NCBI GenBank assembly: GCA_016290875.1
Contig: JAEEVL010000014.1
Coordinates: 1-64,000, forward strand
Origin: Ruminococcus sp.
GTDB taxonomy: Bacteria; Bacillota; Clostridia; Oscillospirales; Ruminococcaceae
Direction: 5' to 3'
Length of the DNA stretch: 64,000 bases
Shown: positions 1 to 7,899 of the stretch, one piece after another
How positions within the stretch are numbered: position 1 is the first letter of the stretch
Layout of the letters: the number at the start of each line of letters is the position of its first letter
Program-made: the position numbers and the translations under genes
The notes under the pieces: generated by a model
What the model was told of the DNA's origin: nothing
Databases searched by the model: none
Seen by the model: the letters and a program-made list of their open reading frames with translations, nothing else

Positions 1-110
1 TGGCAGCGTGATCCCTAAGAGCAAATTCACGCAGGCTTTGCATCTTGCAAGGTCAGCGTTAGCATACACTTTTTTTCACTGCGAAATTTTTTTGTTTTAC
101 CCCTTGACAT
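1..110. other. Left edge, no assignable gene
   Basis: One frame (2) stays open from base 2 to a stop near base 144, but its peptide resembles nothing I recognise. The LRR gene that follows lacks an export signal, so this stretch may be a junction where its original 5' end was lost, or the tail of a gene outside the window. A TTGACA-like hexamer at 104-109 overlaps the start of the LRR gene and has no convincing -10. Confidence 0.3.
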
Positions 111-1838
111 TTGATAGCCGGTCTGCACTGGCGTGTCATAGATGAAGAAAACAGGAAAGCAGGAATTGTTGGCTGTACAACTAAAAAGGATTCTGTAAGG
201 CTCGATGTACCGGATACGTTGTATAATAATGGCAAATGCTACAAAGTTACGGAGATAGGATCGGATGCTTTCTATAACCAGAAACAGATCGTTGATGTTG
301 ATTTATCCAAGTATCTGACCAAGATCGATGAATATGCATTTGAAGACTGCACAAATATTGAAAGAGTCATGCTGAATTCAATAGACGAACCTGGTCATTT
401 TTACGGTACTTATACATTAGAGGAAATTGGCGATTATGCTTTTAATAACTGTCGTAAAATGCCTTTTTTAACAACGACAAGCGTTAAAACTATCGGAAGG
501 GGAGCGTTTTTTAACTGCAGAAGTCTGGGATTTATATTTGCTGACAATCTGACATCGCTTGGCTACAGCGCCTTTGCGAATTGCTATGCTCTGCATAAGG
601 TGGAAATGGGTGGCAGTAAGCTTACTGAGATCCCGAACTATGCGTTCCGTAACTGTGGAATAGAAAGCAAGGATGATTTTACCATCACACTGCCTGAAAC
701 ATTAACAAAGATCGAAAGAGGAGCTTTTTATAATGTTAATAAGATGAGAAAGATCTACATTCCTAATGTAACAAGCATTGGCGAGTCTGCATTCGAGAAA
801 TGTTCCGGACTGAAAAGCGTGCTGAGTACGTATAAGCTTTCTTCAATCGCTAAGCGTGGATTTTACGGCTGTGACGATATGACATACTTCGTTTGCAAGA
901 ATACCGGTGTTTCAATTGGTGAAAAAGCTATCGGTTACAGCGATAAGTGGAGCAGCTCAGGTACGATCCCCAACTTCACTATATGGAGTACAAATTACAA
1001 CTGCAACGCAAAAAAATATGCAGATAATAGCAGAATAACATACCGCAAGACCAGTGAAGCAGCTGCTCTTGCTACCGAGCGCTATAAGGATTATGAATGG
1101 GCTTGCCCAAATGTTTCCACATACTGGGGAGACGGTCTAAAGTATTGTTTCAATCAGAAACATCGTACGTATGCAAATGGATATCTCGATCAGAAGTTTG
1201 TCGATGTTAGTGCCGGAATGGCAACTGTCAGTGCTATGACTTCATCTGGTTTGCTGTCCGTTTCAGATTATGCACCAGGCTATAACACTCTAGGCTCAGT
1301 CCGTAATAATTACGGCTTTATTCCCGGAAACACTATGTCGTATGTCAATACGGTCTTTGCAAACTCTTCGAGCAGAAACAGAATCTATGATTATAATTCA
1401 TTAAGCAGGATTGATAAAGAGATGATGGCCTATGCAGAATATATCACATATGGAGCAGATGCAGCCACATTTACGATCCGTCCTTACGATTCCCCCGAAT
1501 CCGGTCATACAATGGTTTGCTTTGGAATTGAATTCAAGGCGGATGCATCTGACAAAAATGATGCCTGCTGGAATGGCTGGGATGCAAGATTGCTTATCTA
1601 CGATCCGAATAGACCCAAAATATATGGCCCGAAGCAAAATGCTGCTCACAGCAAGGACGATTATGTATATGTAAGACTGTCTGACGGCAGATGGGAGTCT
1701 AAGCTCGCCTCCAAGTACTGCAAAGGTGTGGAGCATCAGAGCATTCAGCTGTCTTTGACACATTCATATTCCAAGATGGTGTCAACATCTAACTACAAGA
1801 TGACGGCTGATGAGTTCTTTACGGCAATTAAGAACTGA
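111..1838 (+). CDS. LRR_5 (BspA-type) protein with a cysteine-less papain-like domain, probably 5'-truncated
   Basis: Residues about 45-300 are BspA/LRR_5 repeats (recurring I-G-x-x-A-F and F-x-x-C units). Residues about 330-560 resemble the papain-like C39-type fold that follows LRRs in other Ruminococcus secreted proteins: a GMA helix start, His466 in HTMVCFG, and Asp498/Asn500 in IYDPN. The usual nucleophile Cys two residues before GMA is replaced by Ser367, so the domain is probably not a cysteine peptidase. The frame opens after a stop at 105-107, begins at TTG 111, and lacks both a signal peptide and a clear SD, although relatives are secreted. I infer a lost 5' end or a pseudogene. A terminator follows at 1882. 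Confidence 0.6.
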   Translation: MIAGLHWRVIDEENRKAGIVGCTTKKDSVRLDVPDTLYNNGKCYKVTEIGSDAFYNQKQIVDVDLSKYLTKIDEYAFEDCTNIERVMLNSIDEPGHFYGTYTLEEIGDYAFNNCRKMPFLTTTSVKTIGRGAFFNCRSLGFIFADNLTSLGYSAFANCYALHKVEMGGSKLTEIPNYAFRNCGIESKDDFTITLPETLTKIERGAFYNVNKMRKIYIPNVTSIGESAFEKCSGLKSVLSTYKLSSIAKRGFYGCDDMTYFVCKNTGVSIGEKAIGYSDKWSSSGTIPNFTIWSTNYNCNAKKYADNSRITYRKTSEAAALATERYKDYEWACPNVSTYWGDGLKYCFNQKHRTYANGYLDQKFVDVSAGMATVSAMTSSGLLSVSDYAPGYNTLGSVRNNYGFIPGNTMSYVNTVFANSSSRNRIYDYNSLSRIDKEMMAYAEYITYGADAATFTIRPYDSPESGHTMVCFGIEFKADASDKNDACWNGWDARLLIYDPNRPKIYGPKQNAAHSKDDYVYVRLSDGRWESKLASKYCKGVEHQSIQLSLTHSYSKMVSTSNYKMTADEFFTAIKN

Positions 1839-1881
1839 TGACAGATCATATCTGATAAATTTCTGAAACAGGAGCCAATAG

Positions 1882-1924
1882 GAAACGGGAATGGAGTCCG
1901 ATGCTTCATTCCCATTTCTTTTTT
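1882..1924 (+). terminator. Rho-independent terminator after the LRR gene
   Basis: GGGAATG (1887-1893) pairs with CATTCCC (1907-1913). The stem can extend through GAAA/TTTC, and a T run reaches 1924. Confidence 0.7.
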
Positions 1925-1986
1925 GTCAAGGTAACCGTTTTGGCATCAGATGATACCTGAAGAGGTGTATGCAGATAAAAGTGAGA

Positions 1987-2030
1987 TAAAAAACAGGGCA
2001 AGGATTAGTTCCTTGCCCTGTTGCTGTTTG
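1987..2030. terminator. Bidirectional terminator
   Basis: CAGGGCAAGG (1994-2003) pairs perfectly with CCTTGCCCTG (2011-2020). An A run precedes it and T-rich sequence follows, so it can end transcription from both sides. It mainly serves the leftward gene ending at 2049. Confidence 0.75.
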
Positions 2031-2048
2031 TTTGATTATTGAAAACGA

Positions 2049-2720
2049 TTACTCCTGAACGATATTCCCAAAATAAGATATATGGGTGAAGAAGTCTTCA
2101 AAGTTCATCCATACTATATGACGGATACCAGTTGTATCAGTATATATGACCTTGCTTTCGTAAACATCTCCCTGAGCATTCCAGGAAATGAGTTCCCACG
2201 GTGCATCATCTGCATCAATATCGGTACAGCTGCACCCGGTCCCGAAATCTTCAAGGGACTCGTTCGTTTTGAACTCGCTGAAAGTATTTATAAGCTCCGG
2301 GAACATTATCACTTCGAGCACCTCGACTTTTATCCAGGCATTGTATTCGTCTGAGGATATCACCTGTATGAATCTGCATTTCACGACCGCCGAACGCTCA
2401 AACTGGTCTGCGGTCTCTAAGCCGTCAAGATAAGCCGACACCGGCAGGTAATCCATAAAGAACTTGCCGCCAATCTCTTCTTCAAAAGGCAGCTGGACTC
2501 TGACCGTCCTGATCTCTCCTGCCCTGGGGATATTATCACTGCCTATTTTGGTGACTTCTTCGGTGATACGCCAGCGTTCCTGCGACAAAGGCGGTACTTC
2601 ATCGGTGAAGTCAGACCATTCCATACCGGGATAACTCCAGCCGGAAAAGCCTTCGGGGACTGTTTTCTTTAAATCATGATAACTGTCACAGCATTTGCAT
2701 TTAAACTTTAAAACTGACAT
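2049..2720 (-). CDS. Unknown 223-residue protein with N-terminal Cys cluster
   Basis: I do not recognise this protein. It starts with a short Cys-rich segment (CKCCDSYH, residues 8-15) that could bind a metal. The rest is soluble, acidic and aromatic-rich, with a further CSC near residue 165; no membrane segment or signal peptide is visible. The start is supported by GAAGGTG upstream and a promoter at 2744-2772. It lies alone between a bidirectional terminator and the three hairpin repeats, with the LytTR regulator upstream on the same strand. Confidence 0.6.
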   Translation of the reverse strand: MSVLKFKCKCCDSYHDLKKTVPEGFSGWSYPGMEWSDFTDEVPPLSQERWRITEEVTKIGSDNIPRAGEIRTVRVQLPFEEEIGGKFFMDYLPVSAYLDGLETADQFERSAVVKCRFIQVISSDEYNAWIKVEVLEVIMFPELINTFSEFKTNESLEDFGTGCSCTDIDADDAPWELISWNAQGDVYESKVIYTDTTGIRHIVWMNFEDFFTHISYFGNIVQE

Positions 2721-2743
2721 ACATTCACCTTCTTTATGTGAAT

Positions 2744-2772
2744 ATCATATCATATAATTCCCCGAAAGTCAA
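2744..2772 (-). promoter_or_regulatory. Promoter of the 2049-2720 gene
   Basis: On the minus strand TTGACT (2772-2767) and TATGAT (2749-2744) are separated by 17 bp. Confidence 0.6.
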
Positions 2773-2801
2773 AGGCTGTCTGCCGGTGGTATATTAGTGG
2801 A

Positions 2802-3107
2802 TGTAGAAAATGTGGAAAGTTGGTGTAACCTTTTCGCGAGCCTAAGAAAGTTTAAAACCTTACACCGAAAATCCACAAAATCCACAACTGTGCCGGTCGT
2901 GACGCGGAAAAGGCTATATTACGGCGAATTCATAAAAATGTAGAAAGCTGGTGTAAGCTTCTCGTGAGACTAAGAAACTCTGAAACCTTACACTGAGAAT
3001 CTACAGATTCTACTGCCGTCATCAGAAAAGGTAGTAAAGTTGGTGTAACCTTTTCGCGAACCTAAGAAAGTTTAAAACCTTACACCGAAAATACTACCTT
3101 TACTACC
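2802..3107. repeat. Three co-varying hairpin repeats (about 54-bp core)
   Basis: Three cores of 54 bp lie at 2819-2872, 2947-3000 and 3039-3092. Cores 1 and 3 differ at one base; core 2 differs at many. Each has GGTGTAA near one end and TTACACC (TTACACT in core 2) near the other. The flanking arms differ between copies yet remain complementary within each copy: TGTGGA/TCCACA, TGTAGA/TCTACA and GGTAGT/ACTACC. The right arm is partly duplicated in each copy, perfectly in copies 1 and 3. They occupy the space between the 3' end of the LytTR gene and the promoter of the next leftward gene. Function unknown; a structured RNA or DNA hairpin family is the best reading. Confidence 0.8.
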
Positions 3108-3138
3108 AATGTGCAGGAAGAGAAGATATTGCTGCGTT

Positions 3139-4860
3139 TCAGCATTCAGCAAGCTTCTTTTTGAAACTCTCACCGTTCGTTCTCGAAACGTGTAGTTCCT
3201 CCTTGTTTGAAAGGACGGCAATGAGAGTTCGGTTGAAGCCGGTCTTATATCCGACGGTTTTTTTCATATTTACAATGACCGAACGGGATATACGGAAGAA
3301 ATCTCTCTCAGCAAGTATATCTTCAAGCTCGAAAAGCCGTTGTTTTATCTCGTATTTCCCGTTTTTCATAGCGGCGAAGACTTTTTTCTCGCAGGATTCA
3401 AAGTACATTATATTCTCCAACGGCACCTTTGTCATAGAGCCGTTATGCAGTACCATAATTGTGGCAGAGGACTTCTTGTTATCAGCAGGAACTGTAAGCT
3501 CTGCCTGTGTCTCTGTCTGTCGCGGTTCTTCCGAATAGACGGAGCCGCTTCGTACACGCAATATCTCGGCGCCTATAGCTATCCTGTTTGCGAACAGCTT
3601 TGCGTGGAGGGTATATGTACTTGGTTCAGCATAGCCCATCGTCATGAAGCCGTAGACACGCTTATCGAAAATAAGCGGAAGGACATGGACATTCTGTATC
3701 GGACCGAATGAAAACATATCCGGGTAAATGTTCCTTGCTCTGAAAACTGATGTTTCGCCGTTTATAAGGTAATCTTTCAGGAATATGCAGTTAGCTTTAT
3801 CATCGTCCTGATCCATAAGATTGATGCTGACGCTTATCTGATTGCGGATAAGGTACTTGTGGTTTTTGATGAATAGCGAAAGCTCCTTCTGAGAGCTGAC
3901 TTTATATAGCTTATCCTCAAAAAGGCTGTTCCTGAATTCCATGTCAGCGATCTCCTTTTTATGAAGAATATCCAGCTGAGCACGGATATTGAGTTTTTGT
4001 TTTCTGCCGCAGCCGCAGCTGTCTCCGGTGATGATGCTGTGCAGCGGCGGTTGAAGCTGTTCCGGAGGTTCTCCTGTTATAAGAGAATGGAGAAGTGCAG
4101 CAGCTCTTCGTCCGCAGAAATGTGTATCCGCAGTAAATGTCGTAATAGAAACAGCACTGTTGGAGGCATAGGATGCATTATCAAAGCCTGTGACAAGCAG
4201 ATCGTCTGGCACACGAAGTCCCACGAAGTAAAGCTGCTTTATAAGGGCATATGCGATCTCGTCATTGAGACAAACGACCGCATCAGGCTTTTCAACAGTA
4301 CCAAATGCAATATCTTTCGCAAGTGATTCAGCGCCGGATATCCAGTATCCGCCGTAAAGAAGATTCTTCTCACCGCAGGGGACACCGTTCCGCTCCATTA
4401 CCCGGATAAAGCCATCTATACGTTCATCAGCGATACTCTTATCGCCGCCGAGACAGTATATCTTACGGCAGCCGTGTTCTTTTATGATGTGCTCTGTGAC
4501 CTGTTCAAAAGACTCGCGGATATCCATATTTACAGCATTCGGCAGAACTTTTGAATTACCTATCACTACGACAGGACACTTGCATTTCTCATGCAGAGCC
4601 TTTTCGATAGGCGGTATGAGATTTTTGTGGGTAGAAAAAGTATGCTCCACAAAAATAATGCCGTCATAGCGTTCAAAGTCTATCAGACTGTATACCCATT
4701 CCTCGTTATTGGTATACAGTTCGCTGGTCTGCGGCATTGAGAATGTAAATGTGCGATATCCGTATGCGTTAGCCTGGGTTTGTATCCCGAGAATGTAGTT
4801 GTCGTTGTAGTCGTTTTTGAAATCAGAAAATATTATGGCAATAACTTTAGATGTTAGCAT
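3139..4860 (-). CDS. LacI-type sugar-sensor / LytTR DNA-binding regulator
   Basis: This is a one-protein sensor-regulator. Residues about 5-285 are a periplasmic-binding-like LacI/XylR ligand domain without the usual N-terminal HTH; DDLLVTGFDN is its typical C-lobe signature. A Cys-rich GDSCGCG joint follows, then a helix and a GAF-like region (about 300-450). The C-terminal 100 residues are a LytTR DNA-binding domain (IMYFESCEKKV, then FFRISRSVIVNMK). I infer cytoplasmic sensing of a small sugar-like ligand coupled to DNA binding. The divergent promoter at 5085 carries three direct repeats directly upstream, the obvious candidate target. The start follows GGGAGGG, with a strong promoter at 4896-4925. 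Confidence 0.8.
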   Translation of the reverse strand: MLTSKVIAIIFSDFKNDYNDNYILGIQTQANAYGYRTFTFSMPQTSELYTNNEEWVYSLIDFERYDGIIFVEHTFSTHKNLIPPIEKALHEKCKCPVVVIGNSKVLPNAVNMDIRESFEQVTEHIIKEHGCRKIYCLGGDKSIADERIDGFIRVMERNGVPCGEKNLLYGGYWISGAESLAKDIAFGTVEKPDAVVCLNDEIAYALIKQLYFVGLRVPDDLLVTGFDNASYASNSAVSITTFTADTHFCGRRAAALLHSLITGEPPEQLQPPLHSIITGDSCGCGRKQKLNIRAQLDILHKKEIADMEFRNSLFEDKLYKVSSQKELSLFIKNHKYLIRNQISVSINLMDQDDDKANCIFLKDYLINGETSVFRARNIYPDMFSFGPIQNVHVLPLIFDKRVYGFMTMGYAEPSTYTLHAKLFANRIAIGAEILRVRSGSVYSEEPRQTETQAELTVPADNKKSSATIMVLHNGSMTKVPLENIMYFESCEKKVFAAMKNGKYEIKQRLFELEDILAERDFFRISRSVIVNMKKTVGYKTGFNRTLIAVLSNKEELHVSRTNGESFKKKLAEC

Positions 4861-4895
4861 AAAAACGCCCTCCCTGCGTCTTTTATCGCATAATA

Positions 4896-4925
4896 ATTAT
4901 ATCATATAAATATTTCCGTTGTCAA
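4896..4925 (-). promoter_or_regulatory. Promoter of the LytTR regulator gene
   Basis: Minus-strand TTGACA (4925-4920) and TATAAT (4901-4896) have an 18-bp spacer. Confidence 0.7.
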
Positions 4926-4968
4926 GCTTTAAACAGCCGTATTCAGCGACGAATTGTACGATCCGGCT

Positions 4969-4996
4969 GACGAACGGGCAGATCATACCGTTCGTC
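4969..4996. promoter_or_regulatory. Perfect 9-bp inverted repeat between divergent promoters
   Basis: GACGAACGG (4969-4977) and CCGTTCGTC (4988-4996) are separated by 10 bp. The site lies 44 bp upstream of the LytTR gene's -35 box and upstream of the direct repeats of the opposite promoter. No T run follows, so an operator is more likely than a terminator. Confidence 0.5.
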
Positions 4997-5026
4997 ACAG
5001 CCATGGCAGTTCAGTCCGTTTTTTGT

Positions 5027-5077
5027 GCATTTCGTCGCCGCATATGACATTCTGTCGCGATAATCGACATTTTGTCG
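5027..5077 (+). promoter_or_regulatory. Three direct repeats at 20-bp period, likely LytTR site
   Basis: GCATTTCGTCG (5027-5037), ACATTCTGTCG (5047-5057) and ACATTTTGTCG (5067-5077) recur at exactly 20 bp, about two helical turns, and stop 7 bp before the -35 box. LytTR regulators are known to bind tandem direct repeats next to -35 boxes. I infer activation of the 5223 gene by the divergent regulator. Confidence 0.6.
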
Positions 5078-5084
5078 AAAAATA

Positions 5085-5113
5085 TTGCTTTATATATTTC
5101 TTTATGATAAGAT
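5085..5113 (+). promoter_or_regulatory. Promoter of the secreted paralogue pair
   Basis: TTGCTT (5085-5090), a 17-bp spacer and TAAGAT (5108-5113). The weak -35 suits an activated promoter. Confidence 0.65.
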
Positions 5114-5222
5114 AAAGTTGCAATAAAACAGATGAACGACGTCGTTTATATTAATCAATGATCACTATTCTATCCGAACTCAAAATCAAGCAATCAAATT
5201 CAAAAATGTGGAGGAAACTACA

Positions 5223-6485
5223 ATGAAAAAATATGCTAAATTTATCGCAGCAATTTCAGCTGCAGCAATGCTGACCATATCTTCCGGGATGACAGCTTAT
5301 GCTTATAACGCTGGCACTGATCCTGATCGGAAGGCAACGAGTGAAAAGAAGGGTCACCAATACTATTATAGCGTTGTCAACTATAATACTGATGATTCAA
5401 GAGGCTATACATGGGACACATTGATCCGACAGGATAATCTTCCTGTATTTGACAAAGCTTTTCTTGATGCCAGAAGCTCTTTTAACTTCTATGCTCCGAC
5501 AGATAAAGAAGGAAATAAATATGGAAGCGGACATATTTTCGGACTTCTTGAAAAAGATGTAGCAAAATCAGAAAGAATTGCATCAGCAAAAGCTTATGTA
5601 GATAAGTTCAATCTCTGTGAGAACAATTTAGGTATTGTAATGGAATATCACAATTACTCATGGGAGGATGTATATCATGATGAGGATCCTGATCATTATC
5701 TGGATTATGCTCTGAGAATGTACAGTGATTATTACATGAATCATGATGTGCTTGACAAAGCTTACGTTGGGAATATTTCCAAGAATTCAGATGGCAGCCT
5801 GACTGGATACATTTATCTTGATAATTATTATATTTCCAATTTAACAGCAAGCTGTTCAACTAATAATATGCTGTTTTGTAATCCTGAACTGGAGACAAAA
5901 GCAGACGGAATCGGATTCCGGACAAAAATAAAGTTTACTGTAAATAATCCATACAAGAAAAAGTACTATGTATTCGGTGATGCTTCTTCAATTTCCGGTA
6001 CTCTTAACTATACGATATTAAAAGATCTGAAATTCTGTTATTCATGCGGTAAAACTAAAAAGACCTATACTACAAACGCATTAAAGAGGACAGTCAAGTT
6101 TGATAAAAAAGACTGCTGTGTATTTAATAATGAATTTGATGGAATTATATTGAATAAAGAGTTTGTTACTATTTTAGAAGGTGACGATATAACCAATTTC
6201 AAAAATGGAAAGTATATTGCTGTTTCTGTAAATAATAAAACTCTTAAACTCAGCATAGGTTATGGACTTAATATTCCGAGTTATAGTGTGGGTGAGAATG
6301 GTGTTCCACACTATTACTCTGCTGATTATATGTTTCAAGAATTCTGGATTGGCCACGGAAATGAATTAAAAGGCTGCCAGTGGCTTTACAATAAGCTCTC
6401 AAAAATGAATACTGTTATAGTGGATTTTGCAGGCAGCAGTAATGATTATTCATGCTCAGCAAGTGCATTTCGCTCTAAATTTTGA
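5223..6485 (+). CDS. Secreted protein of unknown function, paralogue A
   Basis: A classical signal peptide (KKYAKFIAAISAAAML, cleavage near AYA-YNA) precedes about 390 residues rich in Tyr, Asn and Asp. I recognise no domain. A Cys-x-x-Cys pair (CYSCG) lies near the middle. The ATG at 5223 is chosen because GGAGG at 5210-5214 sits 8 bases upstream; a GTG at 5208 overlaps that SD. The C-terminal half aligns by eye with the next protein (FDGIL/YDGIL, TLKLSIGYGLNI/TLKICVGKNLSI, final SAFRSKF/AAFSKLLK), so the two are tandem duplicates. It is probably induced through the LytTR-type repeats upstream. Confidence 0.75.
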   Translation: MKKYAKFIAAISAAAMLTISSGMTAYAYNAGTDPDRKATSEKKGHQYYYSVVNYNTDDSRGYTWDTLIRQDNLPVFDKAFLDARSSFNFYAPTDKEGNKYGSGHIFGLLEKDVAKSERIASAKAYVDKFNLCENNLGIVMEYHNYSWEDVYHDEDPDHYLDYALRMYSDYYMNHDVLDKAYVGNISKNSDGSLTGYIYLDNYYISNLTASCSTNNMLFCNPELETKADGIGFRTKIKFTVNNPYKKKYYVFGDASSISGTLNYTILKDLKFCYSCGKTKKTYTTNALKRTVKFDKKDCCVFNNEFDGIILNKEFVTILEGDDITNFKNGKYIAVSVNNKTLKLSIGYGLNIPSYSVGENGVPHYYSADYMFQEFWIGHGNELKGCQWLYNKLSKMNTVIVDFAGSSNDYSCSASAFRSKF

Positions 6486-6509
6486 TAATGCTGAACGGAG
6501 GATCTGACT

Positions 6510-7754
6510 ATGAAAAAAATCATAAAAACTATCGCAGCATTATCTGCTGCTGTAACTCTCGCAGTTGCTCCGGCTATGAATGTTTTCGCTTATGAAGCAA
6601 CAAAGAGCAATTACCAGAATCTTGAGATGATATACCAAGGCGAAGATGCAGGAATATCGTGGAATTTACCTGCAATACAGGCTGGTATGCCTGAGCTTAC
6701 AACTAAATTTCTTGGAACTGTAAGCGATTCAAGCACTTCGAGCAAGATAACACTTATTGCAGATCAGTCAAAATTCCCTATCTACAACAATAGTATGGTT
6801 GCAGTTCTGGGCAAGGAGCTCAATAACGGAAGTCTTGACATGATAAAATTCTTTATGGATAAGCTTCAGTTTAAGATCAAAAAAGTAAATGGTTCACTTA
6901 GTCCGAGATTTATAGCTCTGACTTATGACAAGAACCCATCATCTTCAACTACAAGTCGTTGGGGAGTTCAGCTGTTCAATAATAATGATCCTAAACGCAG
7001 TGGCAATTCTAATATCAATCCATTTGATGAGAATTTGGATGTTGAGAATTTCAGACTTGATCAGAAGACAGGTAAATACAGCGGAGACATCCTCGTCTAT
7101 GATTACTATGTACCGAGAATGAAGTTCTCCTGTGGAGACGGTTATACCAAATTCAGCGATCCTGTCCTTAAGATAGGTTACTGCGGAGAAGAAGGACTTG
7201 TTACAGTTACTCATTTTGAAGGAACTCTTCCCAATGCTGATACTCTTGTTTTCGGCAAGGACGCAACGCCTTCAACTTATAACATTCTTAAAGGTATCAC
7301 GTGCCGTTACGATAACGGAGCAATGGGATATTATTCCTATGAAAGACAAATGGGAACTCTGAATTTCTACGAAAAGCTCTACTACAGTTCCAACAAGAAG
7401 TACGACGGCATTCTCGGAAGTACTGATCTCATCACAACGCTGACAAATGCTTCGACATCTTCTTTCAGCAAGAATGATTTTGTAGGCTTCAAGTCGAGCG
7501 GAGATACGTTGAAAATATGTGTCGGAAAGAATCTTAGTATCAGCAGTTCCTCATGGAATAGCAGCAATGGCGAGGACAAGCTCAAGGTATTGCTCAACAG
7601 CGGATACAAAAAAGCTTTCAACAACAATACATGGGTAAAGAATAATATCAACAAATACAGCAGGATAGAGTTTTACTGCAACGCTACAACAACAAGCAAC
7701 GGAACTAATTTCTACTACTGCACTCCTGCTGCATTCAGCAAGCTCCTTAAATAA
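6510..7754 (+). CDS. Secreted protein of unknown function, paralogue B
   Basis: The second member of the pair starts 25 bp after the first, with its own GGAGG. A signal peptide (residues 1-26, ending VFA-YEA) precedes a Ser/Asn-rich extracellular protein of about 388 residues with no domain I know. Shared blocks with its neighbour lie in the C-terminal 170 residues. The operon ends in a GC-rich hairpin at 7789-7815. Co-control by a sugar-sensor-type regulator suggests a role at the cell surface during carbohydrate use, but that is inference. Confidence 0.75.
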   Translation: MKKIIKTIAALSAAVTLAVAPAMNVFAYEATKSNYQNLEMIYQGEDAGISWNLPAIQAGMPELTTKFLGTVSDSSTSSKITLIADQSKFPIYNNSMVAVLGKELNNGSLDMIKFFMDKLQFKIKKVNGSLSPRFIALTYDKNPSSSTTSRWGVQLFNNNDPKRSGNSNINPFDENLDVENFRLDQKTGKYSGDILVYDYYVPRMKFSCGDGYTKFSDPVLKIGYCGEEGLVTVTHFEGTLPNADTLVFGKDATPSTYNILKGITCRYDNGAMGYYSYERQMGTLNFYEKLYYSSNKKYDGILGSTDLITTLTNASTSSFSKNDFVGFKSSGDTLKICVGKNLSISSSSWNSSNGEDKLKVLLNSGYKKAFNNNTWVKNNINKYSRIEFYCNATTTSNGTNFYYCTPAAFSKLLK

Positions 7755-7782
7755 GCTCTCACAATAACCGATAGCATATAAA

Positions 7783-7820
7783 GAAAGGCCGCCCGGATAA
7801 ACTTTGTTCGGGCGGTTCTT
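7783..7820 (+). terminator. Terminator after the paralogue pair
   Basis: CCGCCCG (7789-7795) pairs with CGGGCGG (7809-7815), followed by TTCTTCC; the T run is weak. Confidence 0.55.
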
Positions 7821-7830
7821 CCTGTAATGC

Positions 7831-7859
7831 TTGAATCCGTGATATTTGTATGCTATAAT
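7831..7859 (+). promoter_or_regulatory. Promoter of the DUF5131-DUF4186 gene
   Basis: TTGAAT (7831-7836), 17-bp spacer, TATAAT (7854-7859) with an extended TG before the -10. Confidence 0.7.
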
Positions 7860-7899
7860 AAAACGGTGAAGAAGCAGCATTGGAAAGGAGCGGTGAATT

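Noticed and set aside
2802..3107. CRISPR array or integron attC sites
   Set aside because: Only three units with unequal spacing and no cas genes. attC sites vary inside and keep the outer boxes; here the inside is kept and the outer arms vary.
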